DNA of 64,000 nt from Vreelandella piezotolerans (GCF_012427705.1 NZ_CP048602.1:3881802-3945801); one strand, 5' to 3'; numbered from the stretch's first letter, positions 42,594 to 52,577 are shown. The notes: generated from the sequence alone by a model not told the origin. Numbers and translations are program-made.

Positions 42594-43352
42594 TCAGTGC
42601 TTGAGTACGCGCGCCAAAAACGATTGGGTGCGCTCGTGTTGAGGCGCATCAAAGAGTTGCTCGGGTGGGCCTTGTTCGGCAATTTCGCCCTTATGGATAA
42701 AGATGATGCGGTCGGCTACCTCACGGGCAAAGCCCATTTCGTGGGTCACGATCACCATGGTCATGCCCTCCTTAGCTAGCTCTCGCATGGCATCCAGCAC
42801 TTCACCAATCATCTCGGGATCGAGCGCCGACGTTGGCTCGTCGAACAGCATGAGGCGCGGCTCCATCGCCAACGCACGCGCCAGCGCCACACGCTGCTGC
42901 TGGCCGCCGGAGAGCTGGCTGGGATACTTGTTGGCCTGATCGGCAATGCCGACGCGCTCCAGCAGCCGCTTGGCGGTCTCTTCGGCGTCTTGGCGGCTCC
43001 AGCCGCGGACCTTCATGGGTGCCAGCGTAATGTTGTCGAGCACGCTCAGATGGGGAAAGAGATTGAACTGCTGGAACACCATGCCCACTTCGGTACGGAT
43101 GGTTTGCAGCGCCTGGCTGCTTTTACCGTTGGGCAACAGCGTGTTGCCGTCGACCTCTAAACTACCTGACTGAAACTCTTCCAGACCGTTGATACAGCGG
43201 ATCAACGTGGACTTGCCGGAACCACTGGCTCCGATGACCACGACGACCTCACCCGGGACGATGTCCAGGTCGATATCCTTGAGAACGTGCAGACTGCCAA
43301 AGTGCTTGTGGAGCTTTTGCATACGCACAATGGGCGTTTGAGTTGAAGTCAT
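42594..43352 (-). CDS. Polar amino-acid ABC transporter ATPase
   Basis: The 252-residue ATPase starts at ATG 43352 with GGAGCG upstream. It shows Walker [22 protein letters not shown]-loop [17 protein letters not shown], signature [15 protein letters not shown], Walker [16 protein letters not shown] and the switch His in IVTHEMGF. GlnQ/HisP-type importers have this form. It is the last gene of a binding protein-permease-ATPase operon and overlaps nothing. Substrate is probably glutamine or another polar amino acid. Confidence 0.94.
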   Translation of the reverse strand: MTSTQTPIVRMQKLHKHFGSLHVLKDIDLDIVPGEVVVVIGASGSGKSTLIRCINGLEEFQSGSLEVDGNTLLPNGKSSQALQTIRTEVGMVFQQFNLFPHLSVLDNITLAPMKVRGWSRQDAEETAKRLLERVGIADQANKYPSQLSGGQQQRVALARALAMEPRLMLFDEPTSALDPEMIGEVLDAMRELAKEGMTMVIVTHEMGFAREVADRIIFIHKGEIAEQGPPEQLFDAPQHERTQSFLARVLKH

Positions 43353-43362
43353 CGTGCGCTCC

Positions 43363-44034
43363 TTATTGTCCGGCGAGGCCACGGCGCTCTAGTTGACGCA
43401 GCACCAGGGAAAGGGTCCAGGTAATGGCGAGATACATCAGCGCCACCATGAAGTAGACCTCCAACGCGGTGAAGGTGGTCGCGATATAGATTTGCCCTTG
43501 GCGTACTAGCTCACTCACCCCGATGACGGAGAAGAGCGAGGTGTCTTTGATACTGATGATGCCCTGATTGCCGAGCGGCGGAATCATGCGGCGCAGTGCC
43601 TGAGGCCAGATGACATAGCGGAAGGCTTGTACCCTAGAGAGGCCAAGTGAAAGCGATGCTTCGCGCTGGCCGCGTTCGATGGATTGCACGCCGCCGCGAA
43701 CGATCTCGGAGATATAAGCCCCAGAGTTGACGGCAATGGCGGCAATACCCGCGACCAGGGCATTGATGGGCCCACCCAGCAGTTGCGGCAAGCCGTAAAA
43801 GATGAAAAGCACCTGGACCAAGATGGGGGTGCCGCGGAATACCTCGACGTATACGATGGCAGGCCAGCGTAACCAGCGCACGGGACTAATGCGCAGCAGG
43901 CCGAAGAAAATACCGATGAAAAAGCCAATCGCTAGACCGCCAAAGGAGATCAGTAGCGTCCAGGGAATACCGGGTAATAAATAGGGGATCGAGCTAAACG
44001 CAGCCGACCAGTCGAACTGAAAGTTAACGTCCAC
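43363..44034 (-). CDS. Polar amino-acid ABC transporter permease
   Basis: The 223-residue HisM/GlnP-type membrane protein has about five helices. It carries [40 protein letters not shown] and the EAA loop [20 protein letters not shown]. Only one permease gene is present, so it presumably forms a homodimer. Confidence 0.94.
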   Translation of the reverse strand: MDVNFQFDWSAAFSSIPYLLPGIPWTLLISFGGLAIGFFIGIFFGLLRISPVRWLRWPAIVYVEVFRGTPILVQVLFIFYGLPQLLGGPINALVAGIAAIAVNSGAYISEIVRGGVQSIERGQREASLSLGLSRVQAFRYVIWPQALRRMIPPLGNQGIISIKDTSLFSVIGVSELVRQGQIYIATTFTALEVYFMVALMYLAITWTLSLVLRQLERRGLAGQ

Positions 44035-44063
44035 GCGTTATCTCCAGGTAAAGAAAACAACGA

Positions 44064-44098
44064 CACAGGGCCGGGGGAAATGGCCGCCCGGCCCTGTG
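44064..44098 (-). other. Hairpin between binding-protein and permease genes
   Basis: The 12-bp perfect stem CACAGGGCCGGG / CCCGGCCCTGTG has an 11-base loop. It lies in the spacer after the binding-protein gene. Such hairpins often stabilise the upstream mRNA so the binding protein is made in excess; that role is inferred. Confidence 0.6.
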
Positions 44099-44140
44099 GT
44101 GAGAATCGCTTCAAGCGTTGGCGATGAGCTATTGCGCGAT

Positions 44141-44908
44141 TTAGTCAGCGCTAGGGGCTTCACCGAACCATTTGGTGTAGATCTCGTCGTAGGTGCCATC
44201 TTCACGCATAGCGGCTAGTGCCTCATTGGTCGGCTCTACCCACTCGCTGCCTTTGTGGAAGACGATGCCGTACTGCTGGCCTTCGTATAGCGGGCCGACG
44301 ACCTTAGTACGTCCCTCACCACGGGTTTGTGAGAAGTAAGCTACGTTGGGCGCATCGTAAAGTACGGCATCGACGTTACGGCCCAGCAGTGCCATGTACA
44401 TATCGGCGGTGCCGGGATAGGGCGTGATGTCGGCGTTCTCGCCTAGCTCTTGTTGTAGGAAGTCGTAGCTGGTAGAGCCGATTTTGGTGGCCACTGACAG
44501 CCCTTCGAGGTCCTCGATGGAGGAGACCTCTTCGTTGTCGGCGCGTACGATGATTTGCAGACCGGAGTCGTAGTAGGGATCGGAGAAGTCGACGACTTGA
44601 GCGCGCTCTTCAGTGATAGTGGTGCCCGCAATGGCGATTTCTTGACTGCCGGTTTGCACCGCAGGAATGATGCCCGAGAACTCCATGGTGGTGAGATTGA
44701 CTTCGAAGCCAGCGCGCTCGGCCACTTCGTTGATGATGTCCATGTCGAAGCCGATCATTTCACCGGTATCGGGGTCGAGCATTTCGAAAGGCACAAAGCT
44801 TGGGTCAGTGGCCACGTTGACGGTAGGCGTTTGCGCAAACGCAGTGGTACTGCCCAAGCCCAGTGTAATGGCCGTGGCGATCGCAGAGGTAGTGAATAGG
44901 TGTTTCAT
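44141..44908 (-). CDS. Periplasmic amino-acid binding protein of ABC transporter
   Basis: ATG 44908 gives 255 residues with a signal peptide ([20 protein letters not shown] then AFAQ). The mature protein is a family 3 solute-binding protein: [40 protein letters not shown] and [20 protein letters not shown]. It is rich in Asp and Glu, as expected for a halophile periplasm. It is the promoter-proximal gene of the transport operon. Confidence 0.94.
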   Translation of the reverse strand: MKHLFTTSAIATAITLGLGSTTAFAQTPTVNVATDPSFVPFEMLDPDTGEMIGFDMDIINEVAERAGFEVNLTTMEFSGIIPAVQTGSQEIAIAGTTITEERAQVVDFSDPYYDSGLQIIVRADNEEVSSIEDLEGLSVATKIGSTSYDFLQQELGENADITPYPGTADMYMALLGRNVDAVLYDAPNVAYFSQTRGEGRTKVVGPLYEGQQYGIVFHKGSEWVEPTNEALAAMREDGTYDEIYTKWFGEAPSAD

Positions 44909-45055
44909 TAGTTTCCCCATGTTTTATGTGGTTAGCCACGCAATTTATAGAATTTTTTTCTTATAAATCGGCTAGGCAACCGTTATTGACCTTTCAACCT
45001 TGGCGAGAAACCGCCAAGGCGTCAAGTCATGGGGAGCGGTTGTCACCAACGCTGG

Positions 45056-45409
45056 TCACACCATAAACGAGGCGCCACACCCGCAAGTGGTGGTGGCATT
45101 GGGGTTTTGGACACGAAAACGCGCACCCGCCAGGCCCTCTTCATAATCGACCGTGGAGCCGACCAAGTACTGGTAGGAGAGCGGGTCGACGACCAGCGAG
45201 GCGTCGCCAAACTCGATCAGCGTGTCGTCGTCGGCAACGCTATCCGCGAAGTCGAAACCGTACTGAAAACCCGAGCAGCCGCCACCGGTGACGTAGACGC
45301 GCAGTTTCAGTGCCGGGTTACTCTCTTCGGCCATCAACGCTTTGATACGTTTGCGTGCGCTGTCCGACAGTAACAGGGGGGTTGGAACAAAAGCTTCTGC
45401 ACCGCTCAT
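45056..45409 (-). CDS. erpA: Iron-sulfur cluster insertion protein ErpA
   Basis: This is a 117-residue A-type carrier that passes Fe-S clusters to apoproteins. The three cluster-binding cysteines are in [11 protein letters not shown] and TTCGCGASF. It is downstream of argC on the same strand, separated by 215 bases that contain a large structured element. Confidence 0.95.
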   Translation of the reverse strand: MSGAEAFVPTPLLLSDSARKRIKALMAEESNPALKLRVYVTGGGCSGFQYGFDFADSVADDDTLIEFGDASLVVDPLSYQYLVGSTVDYEEGLAGARFRVQNPNATTTCGCGASFMV

Positions 45410-45507
45410 GGGTACCTCCCGCGAGCTTTAAAAACGAATAATCCGCAATGAGGGACGATTATGGGTAATTCCCAGCAAATTGGTCAACTATTGCATCGGC
45501 ATATCAA

Positions 45508-45604
45508 GCAGAGGGCAGCTCGCCGAGGAGGCGCTGTGAATCCTTCCATGGAAGCTACATTTGCCCTCCTTGGCAAATGACCTCCTCTCTGAGCTGCCCT
45601 CTGC
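45508..45604. repeat. 97-base multi-stem inverted-repeat element between argC and erpA
   Basis: A perfect 14-bp outer stem joins 45508-45521 (GCAGAGGGCAGCTC) to 45591-45604. Inside it, AGGAGG at 45525-45530 can pair with CCTCCT at 45581-45586. Two further hairpins lie within: the palindrome CTTCCATGGAAG (45543-45554) and CATTTGCC / GGCAAATG (45558-45565 with 45572-45579). The layout is that of a branched RNA. It may be an argC terminator, an erpA leader element or a small repeat element. Confidence 0.6.
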
Positions 45605-45624
45605 ATGCTGGTTTTGCGAGTTGT

Positions 45625-46659
45625 TTAAGGCATCAGCGCAGGAGCGTTCAGGCCCATGTGTTCGTCGAAGCCAAACATCAGGTTGAGGTTTTGGATGGCT
45701 TGACCCGAGGCACCCTTCACGAGGTTATCGATGACCGACAGGACCACGACCGTATTGCCGTCATTCGGGCGGTGGATGGCGATCCGGCAGGTATTGTTGC
45801 CTTTGACACTGCGGGTTTCCGGATGGCTACCGGCAGGCATCACGTCGACGAACGGCTCATTGGCGTAGCGTTGCTCGAACAGTGCCTGTAGATCCTCTGG
45901 CTCGGCGGTGAGCGTGCCATAGAGCGTGGCGTGAATGCCGCGGATCATGGGCGTTAGATGAGGAACGAAGGTCAATACCACCGGGTGGGACTGCATGTCG
46001 CTCAAGCCTTGACGGATTTCCGGCAGGTGCCGGTGGCCGCTCGCGCCGTAGGCTTTCATGGACTCACTGGCCTCGGCCAGTAGCGAGCCGACCTTGGCAC
46101 CGCGACCAGCGCCGGTTACGCCGGATTTACAGTCGGCAATCAGCTGGCTCGGATCGATCAAGCCAGCCTCCAATAGCGGTAAGTAACCAAGCTGAACCGC
46201 CGTGGGATAGCAGCCGGGCACCGCGATCAGGCGCGCTGTCTTGATCTTTTCGCGATGCATTTCAGGGAGGCCGTAGACGGCTTCTTCGAGCAGTTCGAGC
46301 GCGCCGTGGGGTTGGTCGTACCAACGGCTCCACTCGTCGGCATCGCGCAGCCGGAAGTCGGCGGAGAGATCGATCACCCGAGTGCCGTTGGCCAGCAGCT
46401 CGCCGGCAAGCGCGTGGGCAACGCCGTGGGGCGTGGCGAAAAAGACCGCATCCATCGCGCCCAGCGCCTGAGCGTCGGGTTCGCTAAACGCCAAGGTGTC
46501 ATAGTGGCCGCGCAAATTAGGGTACATGTCGCACACTTTTACGCCCGTCTCCGAGCGCGAGGTAATGGCCTTGACGTTTACCTGAGGGTGCTGAGCCAGC
46601 AGTCTGAGAAGTTCGACGCCGGTATAACCGGTGCCGCCCACGATGCCAACGTTTATCAC
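45625..46659 (-). CDS. argC: N-acetyl-gamma-glutamyl-phosphate reductase
   Basis: The third enzyme of arginine synthesis, 344 residues from GTG 46659, which follows GGAGTGG. The NADP site is [18 protein letters not shown] and the catalytic cysteine lies in [17 protein letters not shown]. Other family segments are [21 protein letters not shown] and [11 protein letters not shown]. The frame is open for nine codons upstream but without homology. Confidence 0.95.
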   Translation of the reverse strand: MINVGIVGGTGYTGVELLRLLAQHPQVNVKAITSRSETGVKVCDMYPNLRGHYDTLAFSEPDAQALGAMDAVFFATPHGVAHALAGELLANGTRVIDLSADFRLRDADEWSRWYDQPHGALELLEEAVYGLPEMHREKIKTARLIAVPGCYPTAVQLGYLPLLEAGLIDPSQLIADCKSGVTGAGRGAKVGSLLAEASESMKAYGASGHRHLPEIRQGLSDMQSHPVVLTFVPHLTPMIRGIHATLYGTLTAEPEDLQALFEQRYANEPFVDVMPAGSHPETRSVKGNNTCRIAIHRPNDGNTVVVLSVIDNLVKGASGQAIQNLNLMFGFDEHMGLNAPALMP

Positions 46660-46796
46660 AAACCACTCCTTGTGCGCTTCGCGCAATCGACGCTTGAATA
46701 ATTAACAGCCTAATGAGTGTGACCAGGCTGTCGAAGTGTATCCAGCTATGATACACAAGAGAGGCAGCGCTTGAGAGCGCTGCACAGCACGAGACA

Positions 46797-48629
46797 ATGA
46801 AACGAACAACAAACGCAAGGACGGACGTTGTGGCACGTTTTTCTCGGTCAGACTTCACCCTAGAGAGCTTTCGCCGCCAATTGGCGAACGTGGATGCGTT
46901 GCCGCAGCTATGTGTGCTGGGGCTGGTGTCCGGGGTGATTACCGGGGCGGTGATGGTGGCGTTTCGCCTGCTGCTGGAAGCGGGGGCGGCGCTCTACATG
47001 CCGGACGGTGATCCGGAAGCCTTCGAAGGGTTGACGCCTTGGCTAAGAGCACTTCTGCCGATCATGGCCGTCACGTTGATTGGTCTGTTGCTCTATCGGC
47101 AGCGGTCTACCGCACGCAAACTCGGCGTCAGCCATGTGATCGAGCGACTGACCTATCATCAGGGTCGCTTCCCGCTGCGCAACTGGCTGAATCAATGGTG
47201 GGTGGGTGTGGTTTCGGTGCTTGGTGGTTTGTCCGCCGGGCGCGAAGGCCCGGCGATCCACTTGGGCGCGGCGGCGTCCAGCGGGTTAGGGCTTAAGCTG
47301 CGGCTGCCCAATAATAGCTTGCGGGTGTTGGTGGCTTGCGGCACTGCGGCGGGTATTTCCGCTTCGTTCAATACGCCCATTGCGGGGGTCATCTTTGCCA
47401 TGGAAGTGGTGATGATGGAGTACACCCTGATGAGCTTCATGCCGGTGATCCTGGCCTCCACCATGGGCGCGCTGGTGGCGCAGGTGATGTATGGCAACGA
47501 GCCTGCGTTTCGCATTCCCGAGGTGGCGTTAGGCTCGCTGATGAATCTGCCCTGGATCGTGGTGATTGGCTTGGTCATAGGTTTGATGGCAGGGCTCTTC
47601 ATCCATATTTCACGAAGTCAGCGCCTACAAACCCTGCCGCTGTGGTTGAGATTGGGCGTCGTGGGTGTCGGCACCGGGGTATTGGCGTGGTGGTTTCCGG
47701 AGATTCAAGGAATTGGCTATGACAGTGTCGCCGCGGCACTGAATAATCAGTTGGCTATCAACGTTCTGCTGGCGCTGATGGTGGCCAAACTGTTGATCAC
47801 GGCGATAACCGTCGCAGGCGGTGTGCCGATTGGTATTATTGGCCCGGTACTGGTGGCGGGGGCAGCCACTGGGGCGCTGGGTGGCATGCTCGGCGGCTGG
47901 CTATGGCCCGAGAAAGCCGCTGACCCGGGCATTTACGCCATGCTCGGCATGGCAGCGATGATGGGGGCTGTTCTACAGGCGCCTCTCGCGGCGCTGATGG
48001 CGCTACTAGAGCTGACGCATACCCCCAATATCATGTTGCCGGGAATGCTGGTCGTGGTGGTGGCCTGCTTGACGTCGCGCCAGCTTACGGGCTGTGAAGG
48101 TTTCTTCATTAGCTCGGTACGCTACGGGTTACACCCCCTTCAGCAGCCGCTGATGCAGGCGCTTTCCCGGGTCTCGGTCCCAGCGGTCATGGAGCGTCGC
48201 TTAGTGCGCACTGAACGAATGATCACACCTGACCAAGCCCGCCGCTTGCTGGAAACCAACCCCATGTGGCTGGTGATCGAGCGCTCCAGTGATGACAAGC
48301 CCGTGCTGGCGCTGAAGGCGGCAGAGCTTGCTCGCTGGCTCTTGGAGCATGACGAAGCGCTCAATGGCGAAGCACCGCCGGAAGATGAGTTGGTGGATCT
48401 CTTGGAGATTCCCGGCCAACGGTTGGAAATGGCCCCGATTGGGCTACAGGCCACACTATCCGAGGCGTTTTTGAAGCTTCAAGACAGCGCGCTTGGGGCA
48501 CTGTACGTCGTACATGGCTACCGACCAAAGCAGCAGCGAATTTCAGGTATCATTACTCGTGGCGCGATCGAGCGTTATTACCACTACACTGACGCTCGAC
48601 AGCCGGATGTCCGTGATACTGATCCCTAA
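46797..48629 (+). CDS. CLC-type chloride channel/transporter with C-terminal CBS-like region
   Basis: The 610-residue membrane protein has the CLC fold. The gating glutamate Glu150 is in AGREGPAIHLG. FNTPIAGVIFAMEVVMMEYT aligns with the helix that in E. coli ClcA carries the internal proton glutamate (E203). Here the residue after E203 of this protein is Val204, as in CLC channels. The cytoplasmic C-terminus (about residues 460-600) has CBS-like character, including TLSEAFLKLQDSALGALYVV and ISGIITRGAIERYY. It probably moves chloride in response to osmotic or pH stress. It is divergent from argC. Confidence 0.88.
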   Translation: MKRTTNARTDVVARFSRSDFTLESFRRQLANVDALPQLCVLGLVSGVITGAVMVAFRLLLEAGAALYMPDGDPEAFEGLTPWLRALLPIMAVTLIGLLLYRQRSTARKLGVSHVIERLTYHQGRFPLRNWLNQWWVGVVSVLGGLSAGREGPAIHLGAAASSGLGLKLRLPNNSLRVLVACGTAAGISASFNTPIAGVIFAMEVVMMEYTLMSFMPVILASTMGALVAQVMYGNEPAFRIPEVALGSLMNLPWIVVIGLVIGLMAGLFIHISRSQRLQTLPLWLRLGVVGVGTGVLAWWFPEIQGIGYDSVAAALNNQLAINVLLALMVAKLLITAITVAGGVPIGIIGPVLVAGAATGALGGMLGGWLWPEKAADPGIYAMLGMAAMMGAVLQAPLAALMALLELTHTPNIMLPGMLVVVVACLTSRQLTGCEGFFISSVRYGLHPLQQPLMQALSRVSVPAVMERRLVRTERMITPDQARRLLETNPMWLVIERSSDDKPVLALKAAELARWLLEHDEALNGEAPPEDELVDLLEIPGQRLEMAPIGLQATLSEAFLKLQDSALGALYVVHGYRPKQQRISGIITRGAIERYYHYTDARQPDVRDTDP

Positions 48630-48657
48630 TAAAGAGCCCACCGCCTAAGGAGAGACC

Positions 48658-49089
48658 ATGTACGAATGGGTAAAGGCCATTCATTTGATGGCCGTTGTGA
48701 CCTGGTTTGCCGCACTGTTCTATTTGCCAAGACTGTACGTGTACCACGCCATGGCACGCGACAAAGGCGATGAGCAAGCGATCACTTACTTCAAGACCAT
48801 GGAGCGCAAACTCTATCGTGGCATCATGACGCCATCGATGATCCTGGTGCTGATTTTTGGGGGCTGGATGCTCTATTTGGTGCCCGCATGGTTTAGCCAA
48901 GGCTGGATGCATGCCAAGCTCACGCTCGTGGCGCTGCTGATTGCCTATCACCACGTTTGCTTGATTTATTTAAAACAGTTCGATCAGTCGCGCTGCACCA
49001 AGAGCCATGTCTTCTTTCGCTGGTTCAATGAAGCCCCGGTGATTGCACTGGTCGCGATTATTTTACTGGCGGTAGTGAAGCCCTTTTGA
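48658..49089 (+). CDS. hemJ: Protoporphyrinogen IX oxidase HemJ
   Basis: The 143-residue membrane protein with four helices begins MYEWVKAIHLMAVVTWFAAL and includes LPRLYVYHAM, then LTLVALLIAYHH and RWFNEAPV. The conserved His of helix 1 and Lys of helix 3 (AKLTLV) are present. It performs a late step in haem synthesis. The stop overlaps the thiD start as TGATG, and hemL follows, so haem and thiamine genes are linked here. Confidence 0.92.
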   Translation: MYEWVKAIHLMAVVTWFAALFYLPRLYVYHAMARDKGDEQAITYFKTMERKLYRGIMTPSMILVLIFGGWMLYLVPAWFSQGWMHAKLTLVALLIAYHHVCLIYLKQFDQSRCTKSHVFFRWFNEAPVIALVAIILLAVVKPF

Positions 49090-49898
49090 TGCGTCGTCCC
49101 CTTCCCCCTGTCGTCTTAGTGTTAGCAGGCCATGATCCAACGGGCGGTGCCGGGCTGATGGCCGATAGCGAAGCCGTCGCCGCCTGTGGCGGGTGGGCCG
49201 TCACCATCCCCACGGCGCTGACTGTACAAAATTGTCATAACGTGTCCCGCGTGATGCCCGCTGACCCTGGGTCCATGCGGCAAATGGCCGAAGCCGTCAG
49301 TGACATGCAGATTGCGGCGATCAAGCTGGGGCTGCTGGCAGACGAGGCCACGCTGCGCGCTGCCGAGCAGATCATTCGCCGTTTTCCTGGCGTGCCGGTG
49401 GTGGCCGATCCGGTGCTGAAAGCAGGAGGGGGCGCTGTGTTATCCACAGCCGCTTTACAGACGCTTTACCGAGACCGGCTGTTGCCGCTTGTGGATATCT
49501 TGACGCCGAACCGCTTTGAGTTGGCGGCGCTGACACCGGAAATTCTAGAGTCCCATGACGACACTGCCCGGGCGGTGTCACTGCTGTCACAAGGTTGCCA
49601 AGCGGTGCTGGTGACGGCAACGGATGACCCCTTACCCGGTTCAGCCGAGCAGGTGGTGCATACGCTGCACTCGCCCGATACCACTCGCCAGTGGCAGTGG
49701 CCGCGCTTACCTGACGTCTTTCATGGTTCTGGCTGTACGCTCGCGTCTGCCCTAGCAGCCCGATTAGCGGTTGGTGAGCGCTTACCAACTGCCTGTGAAC
49801 AGGCCCAGCACTTTACCTGGGAGAGCTTGTCTCACGGCTACCAGCCCCCGAGTGGCCAATGCTTGCCGAATCGCTTGCCACGTCCCGTGCGCTTTTGA
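49089..49898 (+). CDS. thiD: Hydroxymethylpyrimidine / phosphomethylpyrimidine kinase
   Basis: ThiD phosphorylates the pyrimidine precursor of thiamine twice. The 269-residue ribokinase-fold protein has VLVLAGHDPTGGAGLMADSE, TALTVQNCHNV, VVADPVLKAGGGAVL, DILTPNRFELAAL and FHGSGCTLASALAARLA. ATG 49089 overlaps the hemJ stop. The nearby genes contain no other thiamine gene and no riboswitch was seen. Confidence 0.93.
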   Translation: MRRPLPPVVLVLAGHDPTGGAGLMADSEAVAACGGWAVTIPTALTVQNCHNVSRVMPADPGSMRQMAEAVSDMQIAAIKLGLLADEATLRAAEQIIRRFPGVPVVADPVLKAGGGAVLSTAALQTLYRDRLLPLVDILTPNRFELAALTPEILESHDDTARAVSLLSQGCQAVLVTATDDPLPGSAEQVVHTLHSPDTTRQWQWPRLPDVFHGSGCTLASALAARLAVGERLPTACEQAQHFTWESLSHGYQPPSGQCLPNRLPRPVRF

Positions 49899-49934
49899 TC
49901 TCATTGGTAGTAAGTCATTTATACAGAGGATGCC

Positions 49935-51215
49935 ATGACCACATCTGCTGAACTGTTCGACCTCGCGAGTCGCCATATCCCTGGGGGCGTGAACTCTCCC
50001 GTCCGTGCCTTCAAAGGGTTGCACCGCCCACCGGTCTTCATGGAACGTGCGCAGGGCGCTTACCTCTTCGATGTCGAGGGCAACCGCTACGTCGATTACA
50101 TCGGCTCCTGGGGACCGATGATTACCGGTCACGCCGATCAAGACGTATTGGCGGCCGTACGTGCGCGGTTGGATAATGGGCTCTCGTTCGGTACCCCCAC
50201 GGCCGTGGAAACCACCATGGCAGACCTGATCTGCGACATGATTCCCTCCATGGAAATGGTACGCATGACCAGTTCGGGCACGGAAGCCACCATGTCAGCG
50301 ATTCGGCTGGCGCGGGGCACCACGGGACGGGATAAGATCGTCAAATTCGAGGGTAACTACCACGGCCACTCGGACTCCCTACTGGTGAAAGCGGGCTCCG
50401 GTGCATTGACCCACGGCGAGCCCAGCTCACCGGGCGTTCCGGCGTCGTTGGCCGAACACACCATTACACTCTCCTATAACGACCCGGAGGGGGTGGAAGC
50501 GTGCTTTGCCGAGATCGGTGAGCAAATTGCCTGCATCATCGTCGAGCCGGTGGCGGGCAATATGAACTGCATTCCCCCTCAGCCAGGTTTCTTGGAAACC
50601 TTGCGCCACGTCTGTAACGAGTACGGTAGTATTCTGATTTTCGATGAGGTGATGACGGGTTTCCGCGTAGCGTTGGGCGGAGCCCAGGCGTACTACGGTG
50701 TCACGCCGGATTTGACCTGCTTGGGTAAGATCGTCGGCGGTGGTATGCCGGTCGGTGCGTTTGGCGGCAAGCGCGACATCATGCAGAACATCTCGCCGCT
50801 GGGGCCGGTGTATCAAGCGGGCACGCTGTCGGGGAACCCGCTGGCCATGGCCGCCGGGGTGGCACTACTCACTAAGCTGCAGGTGCCGGGCTTCCACGAT
50901 GCCTTGAGCCAGCGTGTACAAACGCTGTGTAACGGTCTACAAGAGCGCGCCAATGCAGCTCGCGTGCCGATGATGACGCAATCCGCAGGCGGCATGTTCG
51001 GTGTGTTCTTCACCTCACAATCCCGTGTGGATAACTTTGCTCAAGCCACGGCGTGTAACCCCGATGCTTTTCGTCGCTTCTTTGGCGCGATGCTGGATCA
51101 TGGCGTGTACCTTGCGCCTTCTGCCTATGAAGCCGGCTTTATGTCTAGCGCACACACGCCCGAGGATATCCAGCTCACGCTGGATGCGGCCGAGAAAGCC
51201 TTTGCCGTTATGTAA
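49935..51215 (+). CDS. hemL: Glutamate-1-semialdehyde 2,1-aminomutase
   Basis: The PLP enzyme makes 5-aminolevulinate in the C5 haem pathway. The 426-residue sequence has [47 protein letters not shown] and the PLP lysine region [28 protein letters not shown] precedes the ATG. It is followed by a hairpin. Confidence 0.97.
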   Translation: MTTSAELFDLASRHIPGGVNSPVRAFKGLHRPPVFMERAQGAYLFDVEGNRYVDYIGSWGPMITGHADQDVLAAVRARLDNGLSFGTPTAVETTMADLICDMIPSMEMVRMTSSGTEATMSAIRLARGTTGRDKIVKFEGNYHGHSDSLLVKAGSGALTHGEPSSPGVPASLAEHTITLSYNDPEGVEACFAEIGEQIACIIVEPVAGNMNCIPPQPGFLETLRHVCNEYGSILIFDEVMTGFRVALGGAQAYYGVTPDLTCLGKIVGGGMPVGAFGGKRDIMQNISPLGPVYQAGTLSGNPLAMAAGVALLTKLQVPGFHDALSQRVQTLCNGLQERANAARVPMMTQSAGGMFGVFFTSQSRVDNFAQATACNPDAFRRFFGAMLDHGVYLAPSAYEAGFMSSAHTPEDIQLTLDAAEKAFAVM

Positions 51216-51253
51216 CGTTAAGTAACTATCTGGCCAAGTGCCTGCTACACTGC

Positions 51254-51280
51254 AAGAGCCGCTCTTATCGAGCGGCTCTT
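51254..51280. terminator. Hairpin downstream of hemL
   Basis: AAGAGCCGCTC and GAGCGGCTCTT form a perfect 11-bp stem with loop TTATC, 38 bases after the hemL stop. No long U-tract follows, so termination may be partial. Confidence 0.6.
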
Positions 51281-51301
51281 GTGGTTACCGAGGTAGCTAA
51301 C

Positions 51302-51679
51302 ATGAAACGATTATCGGCTTGGCACGCGTCACGACGATACGGTGCGTGGTTGACCACCGTTCTTACCCTTGGCTTGTCTTTCCCAGGGCTAGCCGCACAG
51401 GAGCAGGATATGACCCAAATCCACATCACCATGAGCGGCTCTCCCGGCGCTGAGTTTTCGGCCGAGTGGCGCATTACCCAGGACGGCGACACCATCGAAC
51501 ATCCTGAAACTCGAGGCACGGTGCCCGCAGAGTTCACCTTCGAAGGAGATACCCTAGAAGGTACCGTCAAACTCCTGAGCGACGATGAGCGGTTGGAAGT
51601 CGATATCGTCAAAGGCAGCAACCGTTCGCGCTCTTCTACCCAAGGCAAAGGCGGGACGCTGACGGTGGTGGTACGTTAG
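51302..51679 (+). CDS. Small exported beta-rich protein of unknown function
   Basis: ATG 51302 has GAGGT upstream and gives 125 residues. A signal peptide (AWLTTVLTLGLSFPGLAAQE) precedes an acidic mature part of about 92 residues with alternating polar/hydrophobic strands, for example QIHITMSGSPGAEFSAEW and EGTVKLLSDDERLEVDIV. The ends are basic (GSNRSRSSTQGKGG). I do not recognise a family. It sits between hemL and the curli locus and shares a bidirectional terminator with csgA. Confidence 0.7.
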   Translation: MKRLSAWHASRRYGAWLTTVLTLGLSFPGLAAQEQDMTQIHITMSGSPGAEFSAEWRITQDGDTIEHPETRGTVPAEFTFEGDTLEGTVKLLSDDERLEVDIVKGSNRSRSSTQGKGGTLTVVVR

Positions 51680-51690
51680 GTGACAGCACA

Positions 51691-51719
51691 AAAAAACCGC
51701 CCCCGGAAGGGGCGGTTTT
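51691..51719. terminator. Bidirectional Rho-independent terminator
   Basis: The stem AAAACCGCCCC / GGGGCGGTTTT with loop CGGAA gives a T-tract on both strands. It lies between the exported-protein gene (+) and csgA (-), and so terminates both. Confidence 0.93.
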
Positions 51720-51736
51720 GACGACAAGGCCAAATG

Positions 51737-52519
51737 TTAGTTGCCTTGACTGACCACGTTATAGTTGCCACTACCAGTGGTTAAGATTTGCGAGAAGTGC
51801 TGTCCAGCCCCCCCGAACGCACCACTTTGGTTTACAAAATGGGTGTTGCCATTGCCATTAGTACTGATGAAGGAGTCATGCCCGTAACCCGTTTGGGTCA
51901 CCGCTGCATAGTTAAAGTCGCCGTCGAGGATGATGTCGCTGTCAAGCTCATCACCTGTTTGGGTGGTATATGTCCGGTTAAAGCTACCGTCAGCTTTCAC
52001 GTAGCTATCGTTTAGCTCGCCGTCCTGGACGACATTCGACTCGTTGAACCAACCTTCCTGTTGTACCCAAGAGTCGTTTAGTCGGCCCTCTTGCATTACA
52101 TTAGCCATATTAAATCGACCTTCTTGAACAACAATGGAATCGTTGGTAATGCCCTCTTGAGTTACATAGGCGGTATTTTTAAAGCCGTCTTGATCAATGC
52201 TGGAGTAGTTATTGCCTGGTGAAGTAAGGGCCTGACCTACAACATCGTCTTGAGTGACGTTGGCTTTGTTTGAAGTACCCTCTTGCTTGATGCGAGAGTC
52301 TTGTGTACCCCATTGTGTTACGGATGTACTGTTAAAATTACCATTTTGCTCGATTTGTGAGTCACTACCCACGGCGCTACCGTTGTAGAGAGAACCACCC
52401 ATGCTGTCGATATCGGCACGCGAGCCGTTGAACTGCCAGCTCGGTGCAGTTTGAGCCATTGCAGCAGCGCTCATGGTCAGAGCAACGGCAGCAGCGATAG
52501 TGGTCATTTGAGTTTTCAT
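51737..52519 (-). CDS. csgA: Curlin major subunit-like protein CsgA
   Basis: This is a secreted amyloid subunit of 260 residues with a signal peptide ending AAAMAQ. From about residue 52 it is built of half-repeats of about 11 residues around Q-x-G-x2-N and D-S-x-I/V-x-Q, for example VTQEGITNDSIVVQEGRFN and VMQEGRLNDSWVQQEG. That matches the Gln/Asn-ladder of curlin. It is longer than E. coli CsgA (151) and unusually acidic, with many Asp and Glu at exposed repeat positions. It ends NYNVVSQGN. It is the last gene of the curli locus, 58 bases after csgB. Confidence 0.88.
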   Translation of the reverse strand: MKTQMTTIAAAVALTMSAAAMAQTAPSWQFNGSRADIDSMGGSLYNGSAVGSDSQIEQNGNFNSTSVTQWGTQDSRIKQEGTSNKANVTQDDVVGQALTSPGNNYSSIDQDGFKNTAYVTQEGITNDSIVVQEGRFNMANVMQEGRLNDSWVQQEGWFNESNVVQDGELNDSYVKADGSFNRTYTTQTGDELDSDIILDGDFNYAAVTQTGYGHDSFISTNGNGNTHFVNQSGAFGGAGQHFSQILTTGSGNYNVVSQGN

Positions 52520-52577
52520 GGTTACATCCCCTTTATGATGCTCTTACTTTAGTTATTACTGAGGCCGTATCGACTGC

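Noticed and set aside
45508..45604. Branched structure considered as a tRNA or tmRNA-like gene
   Set aside because: The outer stem is 14 bp, there is no CCA end, no T-loop GTTCRA sequence and no anticodon arm of the right size.
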